64,000 nt of DNA from Phascolarctobacterium sp. (GTDB taxonomy: Bacteria; Bacillota; Negativicutes; Acidaminococcales; Acidaminococcaceae): contig JAUNIS010000005.1 in the NCBI GenBank assembly GCA_030523325.1, positions 24,915 through 88,914 on the forward strand, in the 5' to 3' direction. Of the stretch, positions 46,495 through 55,369 are shown one piece after another. Position numbers and translations under genes: made by a program. Below the pieces are notes generated by a model, which made no database searches, was not told the DNA's origin, and worked only from the letters and a program-made list of their open reading frames with translations. How positions within the stretch are numbered: position 1 is the stretch's first letter; the number at the start of each line of letters is the position of its first letter.

Positions 46495-47301
46495 TTAAAT
46501 GTTTAAATTAATCATAAATGGTTCTGATAACTCAACCGGTCCACCAATAGAAATTTGTTTTAAAACTCCCTTGTCCAGCTTCACATATACTTGTAATTCA
46601 CCAGCTGGTTCTTTTACTAAATAAGCCAAATCATCACGCGGAGAATTTTGACTCCAAGCGATTGCACAAGCAGTTGTTCCCGAAGCACAGCTCCCTTCTG
46701 CAAAAATTGAATCAACCTCTTTCACATAAACAAAAGGAACAATTGCCTTATCCGGCTGCACAAACATAAGGCCCATGGCTGGAGGATTATATTCACGCAT
46801 CACATATTCCTGAATGCGAGTAAAAATTTCTAGGGACGGCTCGATTGATGTATCCTTCATTATCACATGGACGATACCGTCAAGGTCCACCAATGTAGCT
46901 CCATCAAGCTCACTAATCCCCGTGTCTTGCAAAATTGAAACTGTTTTAGGCAAAGGCATGGAAATGAAAGCCGTCTGTCTCGAGACATCTACATCACAAA
47001 GTAAAGGATGCTCGCACCCGCTTTCAGAAATTTGCAGGTAAGCCTGACCAAAAATGTTTGACTCTCTAGCACAAAGCAAACCGAAGGCCCTGCCCGCATT
47101 ACCACAAAATTCCAGGCCACACATTTCTAGGCGGGGCTGTGGAGAAAATTCTTTAACGAAACCAACCTGTTCTGCATGCAGTTCTTTGTTATCCAGTAAA
47201 AGCTTGCCTATTTTTTTGTAATCCTTTTGATCCACAGGCGTAAGCACAAAAGCAGTAATGTTTCCTGCGGGATTGGCCATAACAATTTCTATATCTCTCA
47301 T
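46495..47301 (-). CDS. DapF-fold epimerase/racemase of unknown substrate
   Basis: A 268-residue protein with the two-lobe diaminopimelate epimerase fold. The first catalytic Cys lies in MCGLEFCGNAGRAFG (compare CGNGxRC in DapF). The second is in AEGSCASGTTACAIAW where DapF has ERGxGxTxACG; the Cys appears three residues earlier than usual and the Gly-Glu-Thr triad is altered. Histidine racemases of opine metallophore pathways also belong to this branch. I would not call it DapF. The start at 47301 is an ATG with GGGTGG upstream; no lysine genes are nearby. Confidence 0.75.
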   Translation of the reverse strand: MRDIEIVMANPAGNITAFVLTPVDQKDYKKIGKLLLDNKELHAEQVGFVKEFSPQPRLEMCGLEFCGNAGRAFGLLCARESNIFGQAYLQISESGCEHPLLCDVDVSRQTAFISMPLPKTVSILQDTGISELDGATLVDLDGIVHVIMKDTSIEPSLEIFTRIQEYVMREYNPPAMGLMFVQPDKAIVPFVYVKEVDSIFAEGSCASGTTACAIAWSQNSPRDDLAYLVKEPAGELQVYVKLDKGVLKQISIGGPVELSEPFMINLNI

Positions 47302-47436
47302 AATAACCACCCAAGCATTATTAATTCATTATACAACAGATAAACAGCAAGGGTAAATAAAATTCTTAGAAAATCCTATCTTTTGCAGAGTAACTAAAAT
47401 TATTAGTAATTGTTCTCAAATAATTTTCAAAAGGTA

Positions 47437-47465
47437 TTGACACAGAGTATCGCAGGCTGTATAAT
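47437..47465 (+). promoter_or_regulatory. Perfect consensus sigma-A promoter
   Basis: TTGACA, exactly 17 nt, TATAAT. Both hexamers are full consensus, rare in this window. Transcription should start near 47472 and read into the cobalamin-riboswitch-like RNA. Confidence 0.85.
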
Positions 47466-47471
47466 AACACT

Positions 47472-47687
47472 ATCAAATCAATATTTCGTATGAAGAGCTA
47501 ATTGGTGTAAATCCATACGGTCCCGCCGCCGTCACTACAGTCGGCAAAGTTTTTCGTATAAGCGTAAGCTTGACCTGCGAGCGACAGGGAGAGATACAAG
47601 TTATTGGCGAGCTGTTTATGTGAGAGTGGCAGCAGACCCTTAATACGTATTTGGACCCGTTTCTGCTTGCAGAGACGGTTTTTCTTT
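47472..47687 (+). ncRNA. Orphan cobalamin-riboswitch-like RNA
   Basis: Downstream of the perfect promoter lies GAGCTAATTGGTGTAAATCC, then ATACGGTCCCGCCGCCGTCA: the GGTGnAAATCC and GGTCCCGCC blocks of the AdoCbl aptamer core, followed by GACCTGCGAGCGACAGGGAG, roughly where the GCCAGGA-type block is expected. A strand-specific terminator follows at 47657. The 3' half is a weaker match, so a degenerate or variant aptamer is possible. No plus-strand gene follows; the next genes are on the other strand. It may be a B12-responsive small RNA or a relic. Confidence 0.5.
47657..47678 (+). terminator. Terminator of the orphan RNA
   Basis: CCGTTTCTGC / GCAGAGACGG, ten pairs as plus-strand RNA (one G-U) with a 2-nt gap between arms, then TTTTTCTTTT. 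The wobble makes it better on the plus strand. Confidence 0.8.
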
Positions 47688-47849
47688 TGCCCTAGTAGGG
47701 CGAAATATTGATTTTGTAATTAGAACAAATGCAAATCCGGACAATTTGCTTAGCTATTATAGCCGTTCTATCCTTTTAAAAATTTAATTCTCCTTTTCCT
47801 TCTCTCTAACCTAAGCTTGCTAGCAGGGGTGCGGCAAGCAAATAAAAAC

Positions 47850-47865
47850 GCCGCCGTGAGGCGGC
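47850..47865 (-). terminator. Terminator of the aromatic operon
   Basis: GCCGCC / GGCGGC with a GTGA tetraloop and T/A runs on both sides; about 90 bp past the aroQ stop. The 47690-47850 stretch before it contains only small hairpins and no gene. Confidence 0.75.
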
Positions 47866-47953
47866 TTTTTTATTTGGTGTTTTTTTGTCAGGATGGAAGA
47901 TTTTACAGTTTATAGTGCTGCACTATGCACTCTTTCATGTTCGAGCTTTCGTT

Positions 47954-48385
47954 TTACTCAAGCTCGGCTAGGTATTCAAGTGCTAGCGCATATCCTTTGA
48001 AGCCTAGGCCACAAATTTGTCCAACACAACCAGCCACCGTCACAGAATGATGACGAAACTCTTCGCGTTTATGAATATTAGAGATATGCACTTCCACTGC
48101 CGGAATATCTACGCCCTGCAAGGCATCGAGAACTGCAACAGAATAATGCGTAAGTGCAGCAGGATTAATCACAATGCCGTCTTTTTTACCGTAAGCATTT
48201 TGGATCGCGGTAACGATATCGCCTTCGTAATTGCTTTGCAAAAACTCGACCTCCACGCCTAGCTTAGCCGCAGTTTCTTGAATATATTTTACTAGGGCAT
48301 CGTAATCCTGCTTGCCATAAATATTTTTTTCACGAATACCTAAAAGATTAATATTCGGGCCATTCAACACAAGAATTTTTTTCAC
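47954..48385 (-). CDS. aroQ: 3-dehydroquinate dehydratase, type II
   Basis: A 143-residue dodecameric dehydratase of the shikimate pathway (3-dehydroquinate to 3-dehydroshikimate). NGPNINLLGIREKNIYG (8-24) contains the catalytic Tyr/Arg region, then INPAALTHYSVAV and EVHISNIHKREEFRHHS with the active-site His. The GTG start overlaps the aroK stop by 4 bp. Last gene of the aromatic supra-operon. Confidence 0.97.
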   Translation of the reverse strand: MKKILVLNGPNINLLGIREKNIYGKQDYDALVKYIQETAAKLGVEVEFLQSNYEGDIVTAIQNAYGKKDGIVINPAALTHYSVAVLDALQGVDIPAVEVHISNIHKREEFRHHSVTVAGCVGQICGLGFKGYALALEYLAELE

Positions 48386-48891
48386 TCTACATCCCCCACC
48401 TTCGTTGCAATTTCGTAAAGAGCAGTCAGCGCGTCTGCTTCACTTTGATTATTATCGATAATGTATTGACCATATTTTTTATACAAGTCAATGCGCTCGT
48501 TATATAAATTGAAAATTCTTTGCTTATCTTGAGCGAGGAGAGGTCTTGCATCGCCACCAATACAGGACAAAATTTTTTCAGGAGCTCTTTCGATAAAAAT
48601 AATCACACCATTTTCTCCAATGAGTTCCATATTAATGCCGCGCTTAACGGCTCCTCCACCTGTAGCAATAACAACGCCCTTGAGCGAATGAGCCATATAT
48701 CTTAAGGTACGGGTCTCAGCATCGCGAAAAGCATCTTCACTTTCGGCAAAAAAGCTTTTGATAGTACGTGCTTCTCTTTCTTCGAGTACATCATCAGCAT
48801 CGTAAAATTTTACGCCAAGTCTTGCAGCCAATTTTTTGCCCAAAGTAGATTTACCACAGCCAGGCATACCAATTAAAATTATATTCTTCAT
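48382..48891 (-). CDS. aroK: Shikimate kinase
   Basis: A 169-residue P-loop kinase phosphorylating shikimate. Walker A GMPGCGKSTLGKKLA (8-22), shikimate-binding DADDVLEEREARTIKSFFAE, and ATGGGAV. Overlaps aroE and aroQ by 4 bp each, consistent with translational coupling. Confidence 0.96.
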   Translation of the reverse strand: MKNIILIGMPGCGKSTLGKKLAARLGVKFYDADDVLEEREARTIKSFFAESEDAFRDAETRTLRYMAHSLKGVVIATGGGAVKRGINMELIGENGVIIFIERAPEKILSCIGGDARPLLAQDKQRIFNLYNERIDLYKKYGQYIIDNNQSEADALTALYEIATKVGDVE

Positions 48892-49703
48892 ATTTTTTGC
48901 TCCAGGTCATGCATAATTTTTACGATGAGCTCGCTATCATATTTTTCGTCCTGCCAAATCTCTTGAGCTGCAACAGCTTGAGCAACCAACATAAAGAGAC
49001 CATTAACTGCCTTTTTGCCACAAGCCTTCGCTTGCGCTAAGAAAAGTGTTTCGCTGGGATTATAAATTGCATCGACAGATGCTTCAAAGCGGGCATTTAC
49101 GGATTTAGGAACAGGACTTGCAGCAACTTTAGGGAACATACCGACAGGAGTACAATTAACAAGACAATACCCTTGTAAATTCTCCAGCTCTTTGTAAGTA
49201 ATTACTTCAAGTCCCGGTGCTATCTCTTGAAAATGGGGATCACATTTACTAATGTCACGTGTTACTAAAAATAATTTTGTGGCACCTGCATCAGCCAAAT
49301 ATTTTACGACAGCTCGAGCCGCTCCTCCACTGCCTAGCACCACGCATACTTGGTCCTTGACGAAAATTTCGTTGTATTCAAGCATGCGACCAAAACCAAA
49401 ATAATCCGTGTTAAAGCCAAAGGCTCCGTCAGACGTAAATTTTATCGTATTAACAGCACCAATCGCCTTGGCTTCGTCAGTAATTCCATCTAAAAGAGGC
49501 ATCACATGTAGTTTATGAGGAATGGTAACGTTTACCCCCTTGAATCCATTACGCAAGGCTTGCATGCGAGCAGGAATTTCGTCAAGCTCTGTTTCCAAAA
49601 GCTCGTAAGACCCTACCTTGCCCACGTACTTGAAAAACAAATCATGAATGGCAGGTGAAAGGCTGTGTCCTAATTTACCACCGATAAGACCGAACTTATC
49701 CAT
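48888..49703 (-). CDS. aroE: Shikimate dehydrogenase
   Basis: A 271-residue NADP-dependent reductase of 3-dehydroshikimate. Substrate side: GGKLGHSLSPAIHDLFF, NVTIPHK (catalytic Lys) and NTDYFGF; cofactor side: VLGSGGAARAVVKYL. C-terminal GLFMLVAQAVAAQEIW is typical. 2 bp after pheA. Confidence 0.96.
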   Translation of the reverse strand: MDKFGLIGGKLGHSLSPAIHDLFFKYVGKVGSYELLETELDEIPARMQALRNGFKGVNVTIPHKLHVMPLLDGITDEAKAIGAVNTIKFTSDGAFGFNTDYFGFGRMLEYNEIFVKDQVCVVLGSGGAARAVVKYLADAGATKLFLVTRDISKCDPHFQEIAPGLEVITYKELENLQGYCLVNCTPVGMFPKVAASPVPKSVNARFEASVDAIYNPSETLFLAQAKACGKKAVNGLFMLVAQAVAAQEIWQDEKYDSELIVKIMHDLEQKI

Positions 49704-49705
49704 AT

Positions 49706-50827
49706 TTATACCTCTCTATTGGACCTATAGTTACCAAGAATCTTGCAATAAGTAATGTTGCCTTGAATTTCTTGCATTAAATCCTTAACAACCGGATCAC
49801 TTAAATTACCTGTAACATCGATGAAGAAATAATATTCCCAATTATTGCTGCCCATAGGACGGGATTCAAGATTCATCATGTTCAGTCCTGTATGATAGAA
49901 GCTGGCAAGCATTTTATAAAGAGAACCTGTTTCATGCTTAACAGCAACAATCATAGTAATCTTATCAGCCAAGGGATCGCTCTCGGGATTTTTGGCGATG
50001 ATGACGAAACGAGTTGTGTTATTAGAATTGTAATTAATTGCTGGAGCAATAATCTTCAGTCCGTAAATTTCAGCAGCCATACTACTTGCAATGGCTGCAA
50101 GGGTTATGTCTTGTTTTTCACTAACCTCTTGCGCTGATTTAGATGTGCTAAAGAAAGGAACCTTTTCTACATTAGGAAGCTGTCGGAAAAATTCTTTTGT
50201 TTGCTTGAAGCCTTGAGGATGAGAATAAACTGTTTTAATTGTGTCAAGGCTCGCACCCTCACAAGCCATTAAATTTTGCTCAATCTTAACACATTGCTCG
50301 CCTACGATACTGCATTCGTGTTGACGTAACAAATCGTACACGTCCGTAATACCACCGGTCGAAGAATTTTCTATGGGCAGCACTGCGTAATCCATGTCAC
50401 CCTCGCTAACAGCAAGAACGACTTCATCAAAAGTATTGAAGTGATGACGATTAAATTGACGACCCCTGAAATACGTCTCCAAGGCCTGATGAGTAAAGCT
50501 TGCCTCAGGACCAAAGCAGGCTATCTCCAAGGTTCGCGCTTCTACATTATTAATTTCTGTTTCCTCTAAAATACATGCTTGGTCGATAATACCACGCATA
50601 ATATTTTTCACGGCAATAGAGTATTTAGGATCTTGCATAAAACTCGCTACCTTATCAATGACAACTTTTTCTCTAGCAACATCCTTCACAGGAATACCCT
50701 TGGATTTTTTATAGTCAGCAACTTGCATAACAAGATTTAATCTTGCTTCTAAGGCTTCGGCTAATTTATGATCAACCTCGTCTATTTGCTTACGAATTGC
50801 ATTTAAATCAAGTTCATTTTCTTGCAT
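49706..50827 (-). CDS. pheA: Bifunctional chorismate mutase / prephenate dehydratase
   Basis: A 373-residue fusion: AroQ-class chorismate mutase (about 1-90, IRKQIDEVDHKLAEALEARL), prephenate dehydratase (about 105-280, CFGPEASFTHQAL, PIENSSTGGITDVYDLL, the TTRF motif NNTTRFVII) and an ACT domain with the Phe-binding ESRP motif (LESRPMG). It makes phenylpyruvate and is expected to be inhibited by Phe. Full-length P-protein, 3 bp after aroC. Confidence 0.96.
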   Translation of the reverse strand: MQENELDLNAIRKQIDEVDHKLAEALEARLNLVMQVADYKKSKGIPVKDVAREKVVIDKVASFMQDPKYSIAVKNIMRGIIDQACILEETEINNVEARTLEIACFGPEASFTHQALETYFRGRQFNRHHFNTFDEVVLAVSEGDMDYAVLPIENSSTGGITDVYDLLRQHECSIVGEQCVKIEQNLMACEGASLDTIKTVYSHPQGFKQTKEFFRQLPNVEKVPFFSTSKSAQEVSEKQDITLAAIASSMAAEIYGLKIIAPAINYNSNNTTRFVIIAKNPESDPLADKITMIVAVKHETGSLYKMLASFYHTGLNMMNLESRPMGSNNWEYYFFIDVTGNLSDPVVKDLMQEIQGNITYCKILGNYRSNREV

Positions 50828-50830
50828 TTA

Positions 50831-51925
50831 TTATTTCTCCCATTTTTTAGCTTCTAAAAGCATATCCCAAATAACCCAGCAGGTAGCAGCCTCGATAACC
50901 GGTACTGCCCTTTGAACTATGCAGGGATCGTGACGTCCTACGATGACAAGCTTAGTATCTTTTCCTTCTCTTAGACTAATAGTGTTTTGTTCTCTCGCGA
51001 TAGAAGGAGTCGGCTTAATCGCCACTCTAAAAAGGATGGGCATGGAATTGGTAATTCCACCTGTAATCCCGCCGTTATGATTGCTGGTAGTTTTAACCTC
51101 GCCATCCACATAATGCATTTCATCGTTAGCAGCCGAACCAGTCATTTGGCTAATGGCAAAGCCTTCGCCAAATTCGATGCCTTTGACTGCCGGCACAGAA
51201 AACAGCATATGAGCAAGACGTGACTCAAGTGAGTCAAAATAAGGAGCGCCAACTCCAGCAGGAACGTGCTGCAGAATTGTCTCGATAATGCCTCCTACGG
51301 AATCTTGCTTGGCCTTTGCCTCGAGAATGCGTGCTTGCATTTTTTCGCCAACTGCATCATCCATAACGGCAAATTCCTTATGAGCGATTTCTTTGAGCAA
51401 ATTATCAGCTTCGCCCAAAGGATTAAATTTGTTTTCGCAAATATTATTAATGCTTAAAATATGAGCACCAACAATAATACCCTTTTGTGCAAGAGCTTGC
51501 TTGGCAACTGCCCCGGCAAAAACTAAGGGAGCTGTAATACGACCAGAAAAATGACCTCCGCCTCGATAATCGTTAAAGCCTTGGTAATGCACAAAGCCTG
51601 CGTAATCTGCATGACCCGGACGCATTTTATCTTTAAGAATGCTATAATCCTTGGAATGCTGGTCGCTATTTTTTATAATAGCGCATAAGGGAGTGCCCGT
51701 GGTATGTCCTTCGAAGAAACCACTTTGGATTTCAAACGTGTCGCTTTCCTTACGAGCAGTAGATAATTTATTTTTACCAGGAGCTCTGCGGTCTAATTCT
51801 AATTGCAGTTCTTCTAAATCTAAAGCAAGTCCTGGAGGTAAACCGTCTAAGACGCAGCCGATGGATTTGCCGTGAGATTCACCAAAGATTGATAATTTTA
51901 AATTCATTCCATAAATCCCACTCAT
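50831..51925 (-). CDS. aroC: Chorismate synthase
   Basis: A 364-residue FMN-dependent enzyme turning EPSP into chorismate. Signatures: FGESHGKSIGCVLDGLPPG (14-32), FRGGGHFSGRITA-type segment (YRGGGHFSGRITAPL), DDAVGEKMQARI, and VKTTSNHNGGITGGITNSMPI. It overlaps aroA by 4 bp. Confidence 0.97.
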   Translation of the reverse strand: MSGIYGMNLKLSIFGESHGKSIGCVLDGLPPGLALDLEELQLELDRRAPGKNKLSTARKESDTFEIQSGFFEGHTTGTPLCAIIKNSDQHSKDYSILKDKMRPGHADYAGFVHYQGFNDYRGGGHFSGRITAPLVFAGAVAKQALAQKGIIVGAHILSINNICENKFNPLGEADNLLKEIAHKEFAVMDDAVGEKMQARILEAKAKQDSVGGIIETILQHVPAGVGAPYFDSLESRLAHMLFSVPAVKGIEFGEGFAISQMTGSAANDEMHYVDGEVKTTSNHNGGITGGITNSMPILFRVAIKPTPSIAREQNTISLREGKDTKLVIVGRHDPCIVQRAVPVIEAATCWVIWDMLLEAKKWEK

Positions 51926-53223
51926 TTTAGCACCTCAATCTGTCCACCGACGGACTTGTAATCCTCCCAGAAAATCGGGTAGGACTTGGCAACGGAGCCT
52001 GCGCCTGTTAACGTAAAACCTTCATGACATTTAGCAGCTACAACGGCAAGACTCATAGCAATACGGTGGTCATTCCAAGCATCTACCTGCCCGCCGCCTG
52101 CTAAGCCATCTGGTTTGCCTTCTATAACTAAACCGTCGGGCAATTCAGTTACCTTGGCTCCTAATTTATTTAACTCGCTGCACATAGCCGCGAGACGATC
52201 ACATTCTTTGATGCGCAGCCTTGCTGCGTTAATAATTTTTGTCGTGCCAGCGCTCACGGCTGCGAGAGCACTGAGGGCGGGAATAATATCGGGACAATTT
52301 GTCGCGTCTATAGTAGTTGCGTGAGTTTCCTTGCCTTGAACGATGACAGCAGTATCCGTAGTAGAAATGTCTGCGCCCATCCGCTGCATGATCTCGACAA
52401 CTGCCTTATCGCCTTGCAAAGAAGTAAAGTCCACACCGCTAGAGATAACTTTTTCACCTAAAGCACCTGCCACAGTCCAAAAAGCTACTTGGGACCAATC
52501 CCCTTCTACATTGCCCACTTGAGCCTGATATTTTTGTCCGCCCTTGACCTTGTAAAGACGATGTTCGCTGTTAACATTCTCGATGACGATGCCGTATTTT
52601 GCAAGGCAAGCCAGCGTCATATCCACGTAGGAGGCGGATTCTAAAGGTGATGTGATTTCAACCAAAGAATCCCCGTCAAGAAGAGGCAAAGCAAAAAGCA
52701 ATCCACTTACATATTGGCTAGAAACATCGCCTGGTAATTTGTAAATGCCGGCTTGCAGCTTGCCATTAACAGTTAAAGGAAGCTCGCCATTATTAGTTGT
52801 ATAAGCAAGACCCTGCTCGGTAAAAATATCATAGTAAGCTTTCAAGGGACGGCTCACCAATTTACCGTGACCTGTAAAAGTAAAGCTTGCTCCTAAGCTT
52901 GCTCCAAGAGGAACGAAAAACCTTAGAGTACTACCGCTTTCTCCGCAGTCGGCACTATTTTCTTTGGGGAAAATTTTACCACTGCCGGTAATTTTCAGGG
53001 CCGTGCGACCAGGAAATTTACTCGTAACCTTTTCAATCTCCACCCCCAAAGCCTTGAGGCAGCGCATGGTCGCTTCGATATCCTTGGACATGGAAATATT
53101 ATCCACGATACTCGTGCCAGCTGCGAGGCCGGCACAAATTATTTCGCGATGTCCCATGCTTTTAGAAGAAGGAATGAGAATCTCACCATTAAGTTTTGCC
53201 GGGGAAATACGTGCCTTTTCCAT
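51922..53223 (-). CDS. aroA: EPSP synthase (3-phosphoshikimate 1-carboxyvinyltransferase)
   Basis: A 433-residue enzyme joining PEP and shikimate-3-P. Motifs: PSSKSMGHREIICAGLA (18-34), the PEP-binding region DCGESGSTLRFFVP (about 91-104), GDVSSQYVSGLLFALPLL, and RLRIKECDRLAAM. The PEP loop has CGESGST where glyphosate-sensitive class I enzymes have NAGTAMR, so it falls nearer class II-type enzymes. 2 bp after aroB. Confidence 0.95.
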   Translation of the reverse strand: MEKARISPAKLNGEILIPSSKSMGHREIICAGLAAGTSIVDNISMSKDIEATMRCLKALGVEIEKVTSKFPGRTALKITGSGKIFPKENSADCGESGSTLRFFVPLGASLGASFTFTGHGKLVSRPLKAYYDIFTEQGLAYTTNNGELPLTVNGKLQAGIYKLPGDVSSQYVSGLLFALPLLDGDSLVEITSPLESASYVDMTLACLAKYGIVIENVNSEHRLYKVKGGQKYQAQVGNVEGDWSQVAFWTVAGALGEKVISSGVDFTSLQGDKAVVEIMQRMGADISTTDTAVIVQGKETHATTIDATNCPDIIPALSALAAVSAGTTKIINAARLRIKECDRLAAMCSELNKLGAKVTELPDGLVIEGKPDGLAGGGQVDAWNDHRIAMSLAVVAAKCHEGFTLTGAGSVAKSYPIFWEDYKSVGGQIEVLK

Positions 53224-53225
53224 AA

Positions 53226-54293
53226 TTACTCCAAATAATATGTGCTGATTTCAGCGAAATCTATTTTACGATAAGTCGCCTTGCCCATCTCCTCCAGGAG
53301 AACGAGACTAATCTTGCTACCGTTTTTCTTCTTATCATGAGCCATTGTTTCAATTAAGAGGCTCTTATCAACACCTGCATCGATGGGCAGGTTAAATTTC
53401 AACAAACAATTTTTAATCGCTTCAGCGCAGCCTGCTTGAGTGATTCCTAAAGCCTCGGTACGTTTTGTGATTTCGTACATACCTATAGCAACGCCCTCGC
53501 CATGAGTAAAATGACTGTAGCCATAGTATTGCTCGATAGCATGACCGAGTGTATGACCAAAATTTAAAAGCATACGAATGCCTGTGTCGAACTCGTCTTC
53601 TTCCACAACACGAGCTTTAATCTTAACGCATTCAGCAACTACATGTTCAATGTTGGCGTAAAGATCCGCATCGTCTTTGAGTTTAGCAATGAATTCAAAA
53701 AGTTCTCTATCTAAAATAGCTCCGGCTTTAATCGCTTCGGCAAGACCATCGTGAAGAAAATGCACTGGTAAGGAATTCAGTAAATCCGTATCGATGAAGA
53801 CAGCCTTGGGTTGATGGAAGGCACCCGCTAAATTTTTGCCAGCTTTTAAATCCACTGCAACCTTGCCACCTACACTAGAATCGATTTGTGCAAGCAGTGA
53901 CGTAGGTACCTGTACGAAAGCAATGCCACGCATAAAGCTTGCGGCTGCAAAACCACCTAAGTCACCGACTACTCCTCCGCCTAAAGTTAAGAGGACATCG
54001 GTGCGAGTCATGCCTGCGGCAGCAATTTCTTCCAAAACATTGCCTAGCGTTGTTAAATTTTTCGAAGCCTCACCAGCGGGAAAAGTTATCGTCGTATTAG
54101 GCAAACCTGCTTCGTATAAACTTTTGCTCAGTCTCGCTGAATATAAGGGAGCCACATTGCTATCACTGACGATGACGGCGTGTTTAGCCTTGGGAAGCAA
54201 GGCAGCAACCTTTTTCCCCACGCTGTCTAAAAGACCTGCGCCGATTTCAATATTATAAGCATGCTCACCAAGATTTACATGAATAGTTTGCAT
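53226..54293 (-). CDS. aroB: 3-dehydroquinate synthase
   Basis: A 355-residue NAD- and Zn-dependent cyclase converting DAHP to 3-dehydroquinate. Motifs: GGGVVGDLGGFAAASFMRGI (NAD site, about 104-123), PTSLLAQIDSSVGGKVAVDLKAGKN in part, EAIKAG, and the Zn ligands in LNFGHTLGHAIEQ and HGEGVAIGM. Stop/start overlap with tyrA. Confidence 0.97.
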   Translation of the reverse strand: MQTIHVNLGEHAYNIEIGAGLLDSVGKKVAALLPKAKHAVIVSDSNVAPLYSARLSKSLYEAGLPNTTITFPAGEASKNLTTLGNVLEEIAAAGMTRTDVLLTLGGGVVGDLGGFAAASFMRGIAFVQVPTSLLAQIDSSVGGKVAVDLKAGKNLAGAFHQPKAVFIDTDLLNSLPVHFLHDGLAEAIKAGAILDRELFEFIAKLKDDADLYANIEHVVAECVKIKARVVEEDEFDTGIRMLLNFGHTLGHAIEQYYGYSHFTHGEGVAIGMYEITKRTEALGITQAGCAEAIKNCLLKFNLPIDAGVDKSLLIETMAHDKKKNGSKISLVLLEEMGKATYRKIDFAEISTYYLE

Positions 54294-55369
54294 TAGTATA
54301 ATTCCTTTCTTCTGTCCCTGCCCGTACGCATAAGCTCTTTCATTGCTTCTGCATCACCATTACGCAAGGCCTCGCGCCATTTTTCTAGTTGGGCGATGAG
54401 CTTGTCAACCTCTTGGGCAACCTTTTCTTTGTTGGAGATAAAAAGATTACTCCACAGGTCTGGATTAATATCTGCTACACGGGTACCGTCCTTAAAGCTA
54501 CCCGCAACAAAATATTTCGTCTTATCGTTGTAGCTTTGACTGCCAATTAAGGATACAGCTAATACGTGGGGCAAATCACTTGTGAAGGCAATAATTTCAT
54601 CATGCTCTTCAGGACTAACGCGTACCGTATGCTTAGCACCAATTGCCCTAGCAAACTCTTCAAGCCAGGTGCAAGCAGCCTCGCTATTACCCGCCTCGGG
54701 CACGATGATGTAATTAGAATTTTGGAAAATTACCGCGTCACTAACAGCATAACCATTAGCCTGCTTGCCAGCCATAGGATGACCGGAGATAAATTCCATG
54801 CGCGGCCCCATCAACGGTTGCACTTCCGAAATTAAATTACCTTTAATGCCTGCGATATCAGTTACAAGAGCATCTGCTTTAAAATATTCAACATTGTCGC
54901 GAATAAAACCTACAATTGCCTCTGGATAAATACAGCAAATAATAACATCTGCTTGAGATAAAGTTGCATCCGCACTTGTTATGCCAATATCAATGACACC
55001 TTCGCTCTTAGCCAAGGCTAGGGTTTTTGCGTCTCTATCAACGCCTATGATATGTTTTGCTCCTAGGTTACGCAAAGCCTTAGCATAGGAGCCACCCATA
55101 AGACCTAGACCGATGATTGCGTAAGAGAGCTTACCAAACTCACGTGTTTTATTGCCAGCTTTACTAACGGGAGTGACGCGAACTACTCGCTCTACGAAAG
55201 GAAGACGCATAAATTTTCTTTCGTCCAGCTCGCGAGTATTACCTACGATACCAAAAAGATGTGTTTCACTACCACGACTATCATCAATTCTAAAGCCGCT
55301 TGTTTCCAACTCTTGACGTAAGCCTTGTATTTCGCTCCCCGAAGCATTCTCTTTGAAAATAATAATCAT
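54293..55369 (-). CDS. tyrA: Prephenate dehydrogenase with N-terminal DAHPS-type ferredoxin-like domain
   Basis: A 358-residue enzyme. The NAD Rossmann motif IIGLGLMGGSYAKAL starts only at residue 85, followed by CCIYPEAI, SGHPMAGKQANGY (catalytic His) and TSDLPHVLA. The first 75 residues are a ferredoxin-like (ACT-like) domain matching the N-terminus of the operon's DAHP synthase: both read MII.F, then LETSGFRIDDS versus LEDQGFSIHTS, IVGNTRELD versus VVGETSRLD, and VERVVRV versus VEKVLRV. In Thermotoga-type DAHP synthases this domain binds Tyr for feedback inhibition. Ordinary TyrA proteins carry a C-terminal ACT domain or none. RBS GAGGATGG. Confidence 0.93.
   Translation of the reverse strand: MIIIFKENASGSEIQGLRQELETSGFRIDDSRGSETHLFGIVGNTRELDERKFMRLPFVERVVRVTPVSKAGNKTREFGKLSYAIIGLGLMGGSYAKALRNLGAKHIIGVDRDAKTLALAKSEGVIDIGITSADATLSQADVIICCIYPEAIVGFIRDNVEYFKADALVTDIAGIKGNLISEVQPLMGPRMEFISGHPMAGKQANGYAVSDAVIFQNSNYIIVPEAGNSEAACTWLEEFARAIGAKHTVRVSPEEHDEIIAFTSDLPHVLAVSLIGSQSYNDKTKYFVAGSFKDGTRVADINPDLWSNLFISNKEKVAQEVDKLIAQLEKWREALRNGDAEAMKELMRTGRDRRKELY

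Noticed and set aside
47700..47950. A plus-strand gene controlled by the cobalamin-like RNA
   Set aside because: No open frame with a start signal lies between its terminator and the minus-strand aroQ gene.
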